Positions 9,575-18,856 of a stretch of DNA of 64,000 bases are shown one piece after another; positions within the stretch are counted from its first letter, which is position 1; the number at the start of each line of letters is the position of its first letter. The notes beneath the pieces were generated by a model, which saw only the letters and a list, made by a program, of their open reading frames with translations, had not been told where the DNA came from and searched no databases. Origin of the DNA: Phycisphaerae bacterium (GTDB taxonomy: Bacteria > Planctomycetota > Phycisphaerae > UBA1845); assembly GCA_028289375.1 (NCBI GenBank), contig JANQQK010000062.1, forward strand, positions 49,825 to 113,824, written 5' to 3'. Position numbers and translations under genes: made by a program.

Positions 9575-9784
9575 TCATACAACACAAATCTCGGCTGATT
9601 GCGGGTCATCGGGAACCTCGCGGCCAAGGGTCTGCGCTGCGTCGATCCACCCAGCAATGGCATCGCGAATGTTGTCGAGGGCTTCTTCCTTGGTCGCGCC
9701 GCCGCCGACGCAACCCGGTAGACTCGGCACTTCGCATACCCAGCCGCCGTCCTCGTTGTCCGGATAGATGATGACCTGTCTCAT
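9575..9784 (-). CDS. hicB: HicB-family antitoxin (short form, no C-terminal DNA-binding domain)
   Basis: 69 aa: MRQVIIYPDNEDGGWVCEVPSLPGCVGGGATKEEALDNIRDAIAGWIDAAQTLGREVPDD. Confidence 0.88.
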   Translation of the reverse strand: MRQVIIYPDNEDGGWVCEVPSLPGCVGGGATKEEALDNIRDAIAGWIDAAQTLGREVPDDPQSAEICVV

Positions 9785-9862
9785 ACCACTCAGTCTACCA
9801 ATTCAGTCCCAACAAGCCCACATCAAACGCATAATCGCACGTGATCGCCCAATAAGCCACTG

Positions 9863-12800
9863 CTACTTCGACGTCAGCTCAATCGCCGGCACCCAGTCGT
9901 CGCCCGGTGGGGACGTCTGCAAACGCTCGATGTTGGCTTCGAACAGGTCGATGGCGACGTCGTTCGTGCGGATCGCACGACACTTGGCCAAGATCGCCGC
10001 CGCAGCCGACCAGTCCCGCCGCTGAAACGCTGCCACTGCTTCGCCGAACTGCTCCGCATACGCGACCGCGTCGGCTTCCACCTCGCCCGCGCGGCCCAGC
10101 AATTCGTACACCTGCACAGCCTGCGTCTTGCCGACCACCTGCAACCCGCCCAGATGCCGCGTGACGAACGCGTCCTTGGCTGCCCGCTGCGTCGTCTCCG
10201 AAATCAAACACCGCACGCCGAACGCCTTGCAAGCAGGCTCCAACCGGGCAGCCAGGTTCACCGTATCCCCGATGCACGTGTAATCCAGCTTGCTGCTGCT
10301 GCCATAGTCGCCCACGAACACCTCGCCCGAATTCACGCCCACCCGCATCGACAACGCCCGCACCTCCGCATCCAGATCGCCGCCGGCCAACGCGTCTTTC
10401 AACGCGTCCAACGCCTCGAACGAGCGAACCGCAGCCTCACACGCCGCCATCGCATGATCCGTTACCGGGTGTACGGGCGGGTTGAAGAACGCGAAAATCC
10501 CATCGCCCATAAACTTGTTGATCATCCCGTCGCAGTCGATCAGCACCCGGCTCATGGCTTCGAGGTACGGATTCAAAATCTCCCGCGTCCGCGACGCCCC
10601 CAACCGCTCGCTGATCGACGTGAACCCCTTCAAATCACTGAAAAAACAGGTCACCTCACGCGGCACCGGCGACAAATCCATCGCACCCGATCGCTTCGCA
10701 ACCTTGTCGGCCAACTGAGCCGCGATCGCCGGCGACGTGTACTGGGCCAGACTCCGACCAAACGCCCGCTTCTGCCGCTCCTCGGTCAATTGCCGATACA
10801 GCGTTACAAACGTCCACGCCAAGAACGACGCAAGGAACGCCCCGACGATGTCGACATGCCACGACGCGTAGTAGAACGCTGCCACCGCCCCGACGTGCAG
10901 CAGGATCGCGATCACGAGCATCACAGCCAGGCTCACCCACGGATCGCGCGACGTCGTCACCAGTGTCGTCACCATTCCCGATGCCCCAATCAGCAACAGC
11001 ACCATCCAATGCGCCGCCGGCCAGGTGAACCGATTCTGCAACATGCTGTTGATCACGTTTGCATGGGCGAGCACGCCCGGCATCTCACCGAACACGGGTG
11101 AATTGACTGTGTCTGCCACCGCCGTCGCCGTGTATCCGAACAGGCAGATCTTCCCATCGATCAGCGGTCGCAACTGTTCGCGTTGCCGATCGACAGCCGC
11201 CGACAATTCCGCCCGCGCCCGCCTGGTCGCCGCCAACGTATCGCCGTTCTTGTGCTGCTCGACCAGCGACATCGCCAGCCGATCATCGTCCGACAACTCC
11301 GACGCATCGCCACCGTCAGCCAGATACTCTGCCACGGACGTGCCATACTCGGTCACGGTCGCGATCGCCTGCGCTTCGATCGTCTCGATCTCCGCCGTCA
11401 AGGTGTCCGCATCCTGCCCGTCGCGTCGCAGCGCGAACCGCCGGCGAATCAGTCGTTCATAATCCGCATACTTGGCCGGCGCCTCCGCGAGCGACAATCG
11501 CACAAACTGTGCGAGATGATTCGCTTCGATGCCTTCCTCGCGCTCGATGGCGTCACGCAACAGCGGCAATTCCATCACCCGCGACGCCGGCACGTGCTCG
11601 AAACTGTGCTGCCATTCGGGACGATCCGCATCGATGTGCCAGCTGATCAGCGTTCGGCCAGCTTCGTCGAAAGGCACCCGCCACGTCCGACCGCCTTCGC
11701 GATCGGCAAACGACAACACGCCGTCCGACATCGCCATGCCGGCGACGTCGATCTCCATGACATCCGCCGCGAGCGCAAACCCCAGATGCATCACCAGCCG
11801 ACCGCCCGCATCAGCCATCAGCGGCACCCGCCGCATCACCTGATCAACGTGATCCACTTGCAGCACCACCAGCCCCGCGTCTGCGTTTCGCGAAAACCGG
11901 TCCAATGGAAATACCGGCTGAGTCAGGATCTGAATCCGCCCGGTGAGCGCCTCCGGCACTTCCGCCGCCCGCGCCATCACCGCCCGCTCTGCCAACACCG
12001 CGCGATAACCGCGAAGCAAGTCCTCCCGGTCGGCTGACGTCGATTCGATCGACGCGTCTGGCAGTATCGCGGTAAAGGCTTCGGCAAATGTCATGTTCTC
12101 GTCCATCGCCAGCACCTCTGCCATGAGCCGCCGCGCCACGACACGTTTCGCCGGCGCCCACACGCGCTCGACGTCCCAGCCCAATCGATCCGCCGCCTCG
12201 CCCATCGTGGCGTTGAACTGTTCTGCAAGCAGACGTTCCACACGCATCGCATCCAGCAGCCGTTGTGCATCGCGCGTTTCCACGGAGCGCACGTCCGCCG
12301 CCGCGACCAGCGACGCCCGAACCAACGGCAGAATCTCGCCATCGGGTTTTTCAAGTTCGATCAACTCGTCCACGGCCGCCCGAAGTTGGGCCGACGCATA
12401 CCACGGTTCATACAACTGCCCGATCGCCCCGAGGTAGACGTTGCCCGCATCTGACAACGCGGCTGCGAACTCCCCATCGTCATCCACCGCATCGAGCAGG
12501 TTGACCTCTCCGACGATTTCGCCCGCCCGATCCACCGACCAGTCCGGATCCAGACGCGGATCGACGATCCGCTTGGCCGTCGGATCGGAAAAAAACATAT
12601 CCATCAGGATTGCTTGCGCACCAAGCTCGTTCAGTGTCGAAACGAGTTGAGCGTGGTACCGCCTCGGCCAAGGCCACGTGTGCACGTACTCCATCGCGAA
12701 GTCGTTGAGGTCGATCATCACGATGTCATCGTGGGCTTCGACGGGGTTGAAATGGCGGAACTGCCAGTCGAGAAATGCGTGGCTGAAACGTTGAAGCCAT

Positions 12801-12895
12801 CCAGCGTGGCAGACTTCGATCATCGCGAGCGTGATCGTCGTGCCGACAATCAGCCCCCACATCCGCGATCGAATCGTTCCAAGCCATCCACGCAT
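9863..12895 (-). CDS. CHASE2-domain membrane adenylate/guanylate cyclase
   Basis: N-terminal TM and CHASE2-like region (DIVMIDLNDFAMEYVHTWPWPRRYHAQLV...GAQAILMDMFFSD), TM cluster, then class III cyclase (REVTCFFSDLKGFTSISERLG...FMGDGIFAFFNPP...GVNSGEVFVGDYGSSSKLDYTCIGDTVNLAARLE). Confidence 0.93.
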   Translation of the reverse strand: MRGWLGTIRSRMWGLIVGTTITLAMIEVCHAGWLQRFSHAFLDWQFRHFNPVEAHDDIVMIDLNDFAMEYVHTWPWPRRYHAQLVSTLNELGAQAILMDMFFSDPTAKRIVDPRLDPDWSVDRAGEIVGEVNLLDAVDDDGEFAAALSDAGNVYLGAIGQLYEPWYASAQLRAAVDELIELEKPDGEILPLVRASLVAAADVRSVETRDAQRLLDAMRVERLLAEQFNATMGEAADRLGWDVERVWAPAKRVVARRLMAEVLAMDENMTFAEAFTAILPDASIESTSADREDLLRGYRAVLAERAVMARAAEVPEALTGRIQILTQPVFPLDRFSRNADAGLVVLQVDHVDQVMRRVPLMADAGGRLVMHLGFALAADVMEIDVAGMAMSDGVLSFADREGGRTWRVPFDEAGRTLISWHIDADRPEWQHSFEHVPASRVMELPLLRDAIEREEGIEANHLAQFVRLSLAEAPAKYADYERLIRRRFALRRDGQDADTLTAEIETIEAQAIATVTEYGTSVAEYLADGGDASELSDDDRLAMSLVEQHKNGDTLAATRRARAELSAAVDRQREQLRPLIDGKICLFGYTATAVADTVNSPVFGEMPGVLAHANVINSMLQNRFTWPAAHWMVLLLIGASGMVTTLVTTSRDPWVSLAVMLVIAILLHVGAVAAFYYASWHVDIVGAFLASFLAWTFVTLYRQLTEERQKRAFGRSLAQYTSPAIAAQLADKVAKRSGAMDLSPVPREVTCFFSDLKGFTSISERLGASRTREILNPYLEAMSRVLIDCDGMINKFMGDGIFAFFNPPVHPVTDHAMAACEAAVRSFEALDALKDALAGGDLDAEVRALSMRVGVNSGEVFVGDYGSSSKLDYTCIGDTVNLAARLEPACKAFGVRCLISETTQRAAKDAFVTRHLGGLQVVGKTQAVQVYELLGRAGEVEADAVAYAEQFGEAVAAFQRRDWSAAAAILAKCRAIRTNDVAIDLFEANIERLQTSPPGDDWVPAIELTSK

Positions 12896-12934
12896 GCGGG
12901 CATCGTAGCCGCACGGGTGGATGATGTTAACGCT

Positions 12935-13921
12935 TTATCGTTTCATCAGGAGACGCATGTTGCGGCGCTGCACACCACGCGGCTGCAGAACCGAGTATCG
13001 CGTCGCGCGTGAACCGCGAAGGATGTTGCCGGCAGAAAGCCGTCGAAGATTGAACGTGTTGCCGATACCGAAATCGCCCTCGGATCGCACCACGAACGGC
13101 GGACGAATGAAGGGAAGCGTTGGCGTGAACCCGATGAGGTCGATTCCGCCGACCGGGTTATCAAGCTGGGCAAACTCGCGCGCGGCGATCGTAGACCCCG
13201 GTACCAGCACGCCAGGCCCGCCCGGATTCCGAGTCGAGAACGACACTTCCTCATCGGTCAGGCCAATCGGATTGAAAAAGTCGACATACCGATCAAACAG
13301 ATCTTGCTCGACCCATGCCAGCATGGCTGTCTCGGTCGTCACATACTCGCTCGGTAACACCGATCGCTCGACATCTTCCTTCTTCAACGACGCCAACACC
13401 TCGCCAAGCCCCGACCGACTCAGCGAAATCTTCACGTAGTCAATCGTCGGATTGACCACGATCTCCCAGCCGTCCGTTCCCTTCTTGGCCAGTGTCGCGA
13501 CCGTTGAATCAACCACCAGATCAGTCCGACGCTCGCCCTCGGCTGACCCACCGCGAATCGCTCCGTAGCCAAGACCCAGGCGGATGGTTTCTTCGGTTTC
13601 GCTGCGGTAGAAATCGTCGATGCTCGCCAGCGTCACGCGGCGGACACTGATGACCGTGCTGTCCCCGAATTTCAACGTCACACGCGACCGAAACGACGTC
13701 TTGATCAGCGTCCCCGCAGACAACCGATCGTCCTTCTTCACCGCCGACCAGCCGTCCGACGTATCCGCAGCCGTCCCCATCGGCGCCTTGAGCACTTTGC
13801 CCTTCACCTCCATGACGACGGCTTCGCGATTCTCGGTCGCATCCGCATCCGCGTTCGCCTGCTGCGCCAGCAGCGGCGTCGCGAGTGTCATCAAAATGAG
13901 CAGCATGCCACGAACCATCAC
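12935..13921 (-). CDS. Secreted FecR-domain protein
   Basis: Signal peptide MMVRGMLLILMTLATPLLAQ; FecR-like VKKDDRLSAGTLIKTSFRSRVTLKFGDSTVISVRRVTLASIDDF. Confidence 0.85.
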   Translation of the reverse strand: MMVRGMLLILMTLATPLLAQQANADADATENREAVVMEVKGKVLKAPMGTAADTSDGWSAVKKDDRLSAGTLIKTSFRSRVTLKFGDSTVISVRRVTLASIDDFYRSETEETIRLGLGYGAIRGGSAEGERRTDLVVDSTVATLAKKGTDGWEIVVNPTIDYVKISLSRSGLGEVLASLKKEDVERSVLPSEYVTTETAMLAWVEQDLFDRYVDFFNPIGLTDEEVSFSTRNPGGPGVLVPGSTIAAREFAQLDNPVGGIDLIGFTPTLPFIRPPFVVRSEGDFGIGNTFNLRRLSAGNILRGSRATRYSVLQPRGVQRRNMRLLMKR

Positions 13922-13927
13922 GCGTTC

Positions 13928-14524
13928 CTATTTCGACCCATGCGCCGGTGCGAGCAGTTCCTTCTCGCCCGATTCGAACCGACCCGTCCTGGCCAGGTAA
14001 TCCTCAGCCGACCCCAACGCCCCGAGCACCTCATCACCGGTCACGACCTCATACGTCGGCCCGTAATTCATGATTCGGTAATGCACCACCTCGCGCAGGG
14101 CGAATCGACGATCGCTGAGGTGCTGATTCTGCGTCAAGAATGTACCCACCCCGTGCGGCAAGTCGCACATCTGAAAGATCATATACGCCAATGTGCTCCG
14201 ATCCAGCATGCTGTTCGATTTCAGCGTCCAGAACGACTTCACGAACCCACGGGACTCCAAATCGGCAAACCGGGCGTCGAAATCCTCATGCGGATCCTCA
14301 CCTTCCACCGCGATCAGCACCGCCCGACAACCCTCGTCAAACGTCAGCACCGGCTGCGTGGCCACGTAGTGAATAAACTCGACCTCACCCAACGTGGTGT
14401 GATCCTGCGACGGCTCGAACGTTGGCTGCACGACACATCCGACCGGCAGCAGCAGGGCGGTCACCGCAACTCCGGCCAACAACCCGCGCCGAATTGTCCG
14501 CAACCCGCCCATCAAAAGCTCCAC
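13928..14524 (-). CDS. Putative lipoprotein of unknown function
   Basis: GVAVTALLLPVGC lipobox-like N-terminus; overlaps 3' end of upstream barrel gene. Confidence 0.75.
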   Translation of the reverse strand: MELLMGGLRTIRRGLLAGVAVTALLLPVGCVVQPTFEPSQDHTTLGEVEFIHYVATQPVLTFDEGCRAVLIAVEGEDPHEDFDARFADLESRGFVKSFWTLKSNSMLDRSTLAYMIFQMCDLPHGVGTFLTQNQHLSDRRFALREVVHYRIMNYGPTYEVVTGDEVLGALGSAEDYLARTGRFESGEKELLAPAHGSK

Positions 14525-15939
14525 GTCATCCCGACCAGCAAGAACGTCCGCGTCGTCTGATCTTCAAACGCACGCCCTGGGAAAAACGTCCCCAACCGCG
14601 CCGTCGCAGACAAGTCCGACGACACCTGCCAATTGGCAAAATAGTCCATCTCCCAGCCAAGATAACCCGACGGCACCGTCGCCAGCGGATCGGAAACAGC
14701 CGCCCGATGACGATGCTTGTAATACAAGAACCAGTTCGTCCCCAGTTCCAACCCCCGCAGCCGTTCATGATCCGGGAACGGGAAGAACGATGCGCCCATC
14801 CGCCAGATGTGAATGTTGCTCAGCCGCGGTGCAAACGACAGGCCTGTATCGCGGTAGCCAAACCCGATGAAACTCTCGTCCCGAAGTCCCCGAGATACGC
14901 CACCCAGCGAGTCGGTCGGGCTGTCGACCCGATCGTCCTCCCCACTGGCGAACATATACTCGACGCCCACCCGAGGCCGCATCGGATGATCGAACAGGTA
15001 TTCCAATTCAATGTCCCACGCCCACGCGTTGATCCGGTTCTTGCGCTGCGTCCGACGATCGCCGTAACTCCGCCCGGTCTGAAAAACCCACTCCGTCGAG
15101 TAGGACAGATTGGGCACAATCTCACCGAGCGAACCCACGCCCACATAGAACGAGTCGTATTCGTAATTCTGAAGCCAACCCGGCACGTTGTCGGAAATCT
15201 GATCATCCTGCCAAAGCACGTAAGCGAAAGGCCGATGCCGCTCAAACCCGGTATACCGAACTTCCGCACCGGCGAAGTTCCGCCGCGTTCGCTCCGGATT
15301 CCGCGAAAGGTCGAAATCCTGCGAGCTGCCGATCGTCCGGCCAAACAAACCCGTTACCTGCACATCGCGATACGTCCCACGAATCCATACCTGATCCAGC
15401 GGTGTTGACAGCACATAACCGGTACCGAATTCCGTGAAGTCCCGCCCGACCTTGAACTCGACGTTGTATCCAAGCGATCCACCGCCATACGCGGCGTTCG
15501 CCCGCGCGAGATCAAACTTGTAAAACCCGCGCTCGAGGTTCATTCCCTCGGTGTCGTTCTCTTCGTCGATCTCAAATTGATCGCCGCCGTTGTAATCCAG
15601 ATAGCTCAGCCGCGACCGCACGTAGAATTCATGCGCCCCACGATCCAGCGACAGCCGGCTCCACAACCGCAGATCGGTACGCCGCAGCGTGCGGCTGCTC
15701 TCGATGCCGTCGTCGTACAACAGGGTGTAGAAGCTGAGATAACCGCCGTAGTCAAGCTCGACGCGCTGCGTGGCGGGGGCCAGCTTTTCTCGCTCAGCCC
15801 GGATCATGTCGGTGATGACACGCTGCTGATTCAGGAAGGCGTCGGGTTCGGGCTGCTGAGCGAGCGCGATCGTCGCCCAGCACGATGTCACCATCGCCAG
15901 CCAAAGCACGCGCCAATTGCCCGCAGATTGCAGCGTCAT
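14512..15939 (-). CDS. Outer-membrane beta-barrel protein, alginate-export-like
   Basis: Signal peptide; alternating aromatic beta-strand pattern (LSFYTLLYDDGIESSRTLRRTDLRLWSRLSLD...), terminates in ...LLVGMTWSF with C-terminal Phe typical of OM barrels. Confidence 0.75.
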   Translation of the reverse strand: MTLQSAGNWRVLWLAMVTSCWATIALAQQPEPDAFLNQQRVITDMIRAEREKLAPATQRVELDYGGYLSFYTLLYDDGIESSRTLRRTDLRLWSRLSLDRGAHEFYVRSRLSYLDYNGGDQFEIDEENDTEGMNLERGFYKFDLARANAAYGGGSLGYNVEFKVGRDFTEFGTGYVLSTPLDQVWIRGTYRDVQVTGLFGRTIGSSQDFDLSRNPERTRRNFAGAEVRYTGFERHRPFAYVLWQDDQISDNVPGWLQNYEYDSFYVGVGSLGEIVPNLSYSTEWVFQTGRSYGDRRTQRKNRINAWAWDIELEYLFDHPMRPRVGVEYMFASGEDDRVDSPTDSLGGVSRGLRDESFIGFGYRDTGLSFAPRLSNIHIWRMGASFFPFPDHERLRGLELGTNWFLYYKHRHRAAVSDPLATVPSGYLGWEMDYFANWQVSSDLSATARLGTFFPGRAFEDQTTRTFLLVGMTWSF

Positions 15940-16183
15940 GTCCTCGCCCCGTGGCCGCCCGCACCACGCCGACCACTCCGCTTAGGTACCACCGACCCCC
16001 GGCAAGGGCAAGACGCCGGTCCCAAAAAGTGATGCATTGACAAATGGCACGCGAACGCAGTTTGCATCCCGATTGAGGAATGTACGGAGTTGTGGTGCAT
16101 GCAGAGTTTGCGATTCGGATCACAGCACCGCTCGATATGATCGCATCCAACAGAACACCGCCACCTGTGAAAGGACGACGACC

Positions 16184-17209
16184 ATGCACACCGCGAGCCG
16201 ATTCCTCTGCACCATCATCACCGCCGCCTGCACCACGCACGCCGTCGCCGAAACGGAAAAGGCCGACCCACCCATCGAAGCCACCATTCGCAAGCAAGCC
16301 GAAAAACTCGACGCATTCGTCACGTCCCGCCTCGCCAGGGACTTTCTCAAAGCAGCCAAGCACCTGCCCGAGCAGACGCCCCGCATTGTGTATCGCAACG
16401 AGGACAAATCAGAATACTGGTCCGAGCACGCGGTTCAGCAACTGCCCGCCGACCAACGCGACAAACTGGAAAAACTCGAACTGCCGCAGCGCTTCTACTA
16501 CACCACCCGATTCGGCACGCCCATGGCCTACTGCCGCGCGATCGACCTCGCAGCCGGCGCAGGATTCACCTCCGTCGAGGGCATACGCATCCTCGACTTC
16601 GGCTACGGTGGCATCGGCCATCTTCGCACGCTCGCCTCCCTCGGTGCCGACGTCACCGGCGTCGAGGTTTACGCCATCCTGCCCGCGCTCTACGACAACC
16701 CCGGCGACCGCGGGTTGATCCAGGGTCCCAATGGCAAGACAGGTCACCTCAGCCTCGTGCAGGGTCGCTGGCCCGGTGAGTTCAACGCCCGATCAAGCGT
16801 CGGCAGCGGCTTCGATCTGTTCATGAGCAAGAACACGCTCAAGAATGGCTACGTCAATCCCGAAAAGGAAGTCGACCCGCGCATGCTGATCGATCTCGGC
16901 GTCCCGCCCGAGCAGTTCGCCCGCGCCGTCCACGCCGTCCTCAACCCCGGCGGCTTGTTCGTGATTTACAACCTCTGCCCGCCGCCCAACGAGGAAGGCA
17001 AGGACTACATCCCCTGGGCCGACGGCCGCTGCCCATGGTCGAAGGACCTGCTAAAGTCCATCGGCTTCGAAATCGTCGCCTTCGACGTCGTCGACAACGA
17101 CAAGGCCCGCCAAATGGGCAAACTCCTCGGCTGGGACGACCGCGACCCACCCATGGACGTCGACAACACGCTGTTCAGCATGTACACGATTCTCAGGAAA
17201 CCTAATTAG
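16184..17209 (+). CDS. Secreted protein with SAM-methyltransferase-like fold
   Basis: ATG at 16184 after AAGGACGACG; signal peptide MHTASRFLCTIITAACTTHAVAE; motif I-like IRILDFGYGGIGHLRTLASLGADVTGVEV and late FARAVHAVLNPGGLFVIYNL. Confidence 0.75.
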   Translation: MHTASRFLCTIITAACTTHAVAETEKADPPIEATIRKQAEKLDAFVTSRLARDFLKAAKHLPEQTPRIVYRNEDKSEYWSEHAVQQLPADQRDKLEKLELPQRFYYTTRFGTPMAYCRAIDLAAGAGFTSVEGIRILDFGYGGIGHLRTLASLGADVTGVEVYAILPALYDNPGDRGLIQGPNGKTGHLSLVQGRWPGEFNARSSVGSGFDLFMSKNTLKNGYVNPEKEVDPRMLIDLGVPPEQFARAVHAVLNPGGLFVIYNLCPPPNEEGKDYIPWADGRCPWSKDLLKSIGFEIVAFDVVDNDKARQMGKLLGWDDRDPPMDVDNTLFSMYTILRKPN

Positions 17210-17227
17210 GCTGAAGGTAAAGACACG

Positions 17228-17854
17228 CTAACGTTCAATGTGACCCGCAAATTCTGCGGAGACGTCGTCCGCAAAGTCCGCGAAGCCAGTGTGATTCGCA
17301 TGATTACACCGTCCCAAGTCAATCTCAGATGCGATTTCACCGGCAATAAGTGCAAACTTCTCGCCTGCTCGCGAAGAGGCTCTAACCATCGCGTCAAGCG
17401 TGTTCTTGGGTGAATCGTCGAGCTTGGTGACGGCTGGGACTTCGTGCGAGTTGTGAAGTCCAAGCGCTGTTTTGACCGCTTTGGGGTCGTCCAATAGCCA
17501 TACTTCGAGATGAGGATTGGCTTCGCCAATTGCCGTTGGGATACGATCTTGCGCTGCCCGCCCATCCTCACGTGCCGCACGGAGTTTGGCGAAACGGGCA
17601 TCCTTTCCTTTGTCGCGGTCAATGACTGCAACTACCCCGTCGCAATCTTGGTCTATCGCTTGTCGAACAACCAGCTTGAGCGTCCGCTCATAACCTCTTC
17701 CGAGTTTATGAAACCTGCGAGTTCGAAGGTGTTTGCCCTGTTTCCAAAAAGTGGTTTGAGCGACTGACACTTCCTTGTGGATAAGTGTTGTGACAAGATT
17801 CGGCACTGCCAGTTCGTCTCGCTCGCCGTCGAGAAGGAAGCTGATTCGAGTCAT
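17228..17854 (-). CDS. DUF4276/RloB-like (TOPRIM-like) protein
   Basis: MTRISFLLDGERDELAVPNLVTTLI...CDGVVAVIDRDKGKDAR...IPTAIGEANPHLEVWLLDDPKAVKTAL; start overlaps the stop of the AAA gene (ATGA at 17851-17854). Confidence 0.7.
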   Translation of the reverse strand: MTRISFLLDGERDELAVPNLVTTLIHKEVSVAQTTFWKQGKHLRTRRFHKLGRGYERTLKLVVRQAIDQDCDGVVAVIDRDKGKDARFAKLRAAREDGRAAQDRIPTAIGEANPHLEVWLLDDPKAVKTALGLHNSHEVPAVTKLDDSPKNTLDAMVRASSRAGEKFALIAGEIASEIDLGRCNHANHTGFADFADDVSAEFAGHIER

Positions 17855-18798
17855 TGTGGCTTTGCTACCATTCCATCTTCGCCCTGATTGTACCACACCT
17901 CGCCGAGCATGAACTCATCCAAGAAAATGTCGAGCCTTTCCTTGTCGGCTGGCTCGATCGTTCGACTCCCGTCCGAGTTTCTGCGAAAAACAAGCACCTG
18001 ATCTCGTGATAAGTCGACGGCGTCAAGCAGGTACGGCGAGTGAGTCGTGAGGATCACCTGCGACGGCCTGTCGCTATGTTGCCCAGTTACGATTCGCCTG
18101 AGTAAGTTTACGATATCGCAGAGTCGCTTTGGATGCACGCCGTTCTCGGGTTCCTCGATCATGATGACCGATGGCGGCTTTGGATGATAGCTCATTGTTA
18201 GGTAGAAAAGGATCGCACGGACGCCCACTGAAATATGGCTCGGCGGCAGTGGGTCAGCGCAATTCTTGATCTTCAGTACGATTTGGCGAGTGTCACGTGT
18301 CGGAGTGAGAACGGTCATTTGCTCAACATCGTCAATCGTTTGAATGAACTCGCTGACCAATTGGTCAAAACGGTGGCGATCATGACGTAATAGAAAATCG
18401 ACAAGTGCGGGGATCTCTCTCCCGTCACCCAAGATTTCGGGAACCACGCCTGGTTTTTCTTCGAAACCCAGGCTGCTTAGCGCCACTCCGTCAGCTGGTA
18501 GATTGAACACTTGGGGATGTCGGATCGATTGTAGTGGAGATGTATCTCCTTTCAGTCCGCCATTCTCGAACGTAATCGGTCCAAATTCGGTTTGTGCAAC
18601 GATTCTGATGGCCTTGGCTCTTAAGTCTCCCCAAGCATCATTGTGTTGAAAGGACTCTCCGCGCAAACACGCACGGCAACAGGACAGAAACGATGACTTG
18701 CCGGAGTCGTTGGGGCCGATAAGTACGGTAAGCGGCCGTAGCTCGACATCTAATTCTCGAAAACACCGAAAGTTCTGAATCGAAATACTTTTTAGCAC
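17851..18798 (-). CDS. AAA-family ATPase (RecF/OLD-like)
   Basis: ISIQNFRCFRELDVELRPLTVLIGPNDSGKSSFL (Walker A), VIMIEEPENGVHP (Walker B), ILTTHSPYLLDAV. Confidence 0.9.
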   Translation of the reverse strand: MLKSISIQNFRCFRELDVELRPLTVLIGPNDSGKSSFLSCCRACLRGESFQHNDAWGDLRAKAIRIVAQTEFGPITFENGGLKGDTSPLQSIRHPQVFNLPADGVALSSLGFEEKPGVVPEILGDGREIPALVDFLLRHDRHRFDQLVSEFIQTIDDVEQMTVLTPTRDTRQIVLKIKNCADPLPPSHISVGVRAILFYLTMSYHPKPPSVIMIEEPENGVHPKRLCDIVNLLRRIVTGQHSDRPSQVILTTHSPYLLDAVDLSRDQVLVFRRNSDGSRTIEPADKERLDIFLDEFMLGEVWYNQGEDGMVAKPQ

Positions 18799-18856
18799 AG
18801 TCCTACCAATGCTCCTTCACGAGAACCGTGGACTTGGCAGAGAATGGGGTACGACG

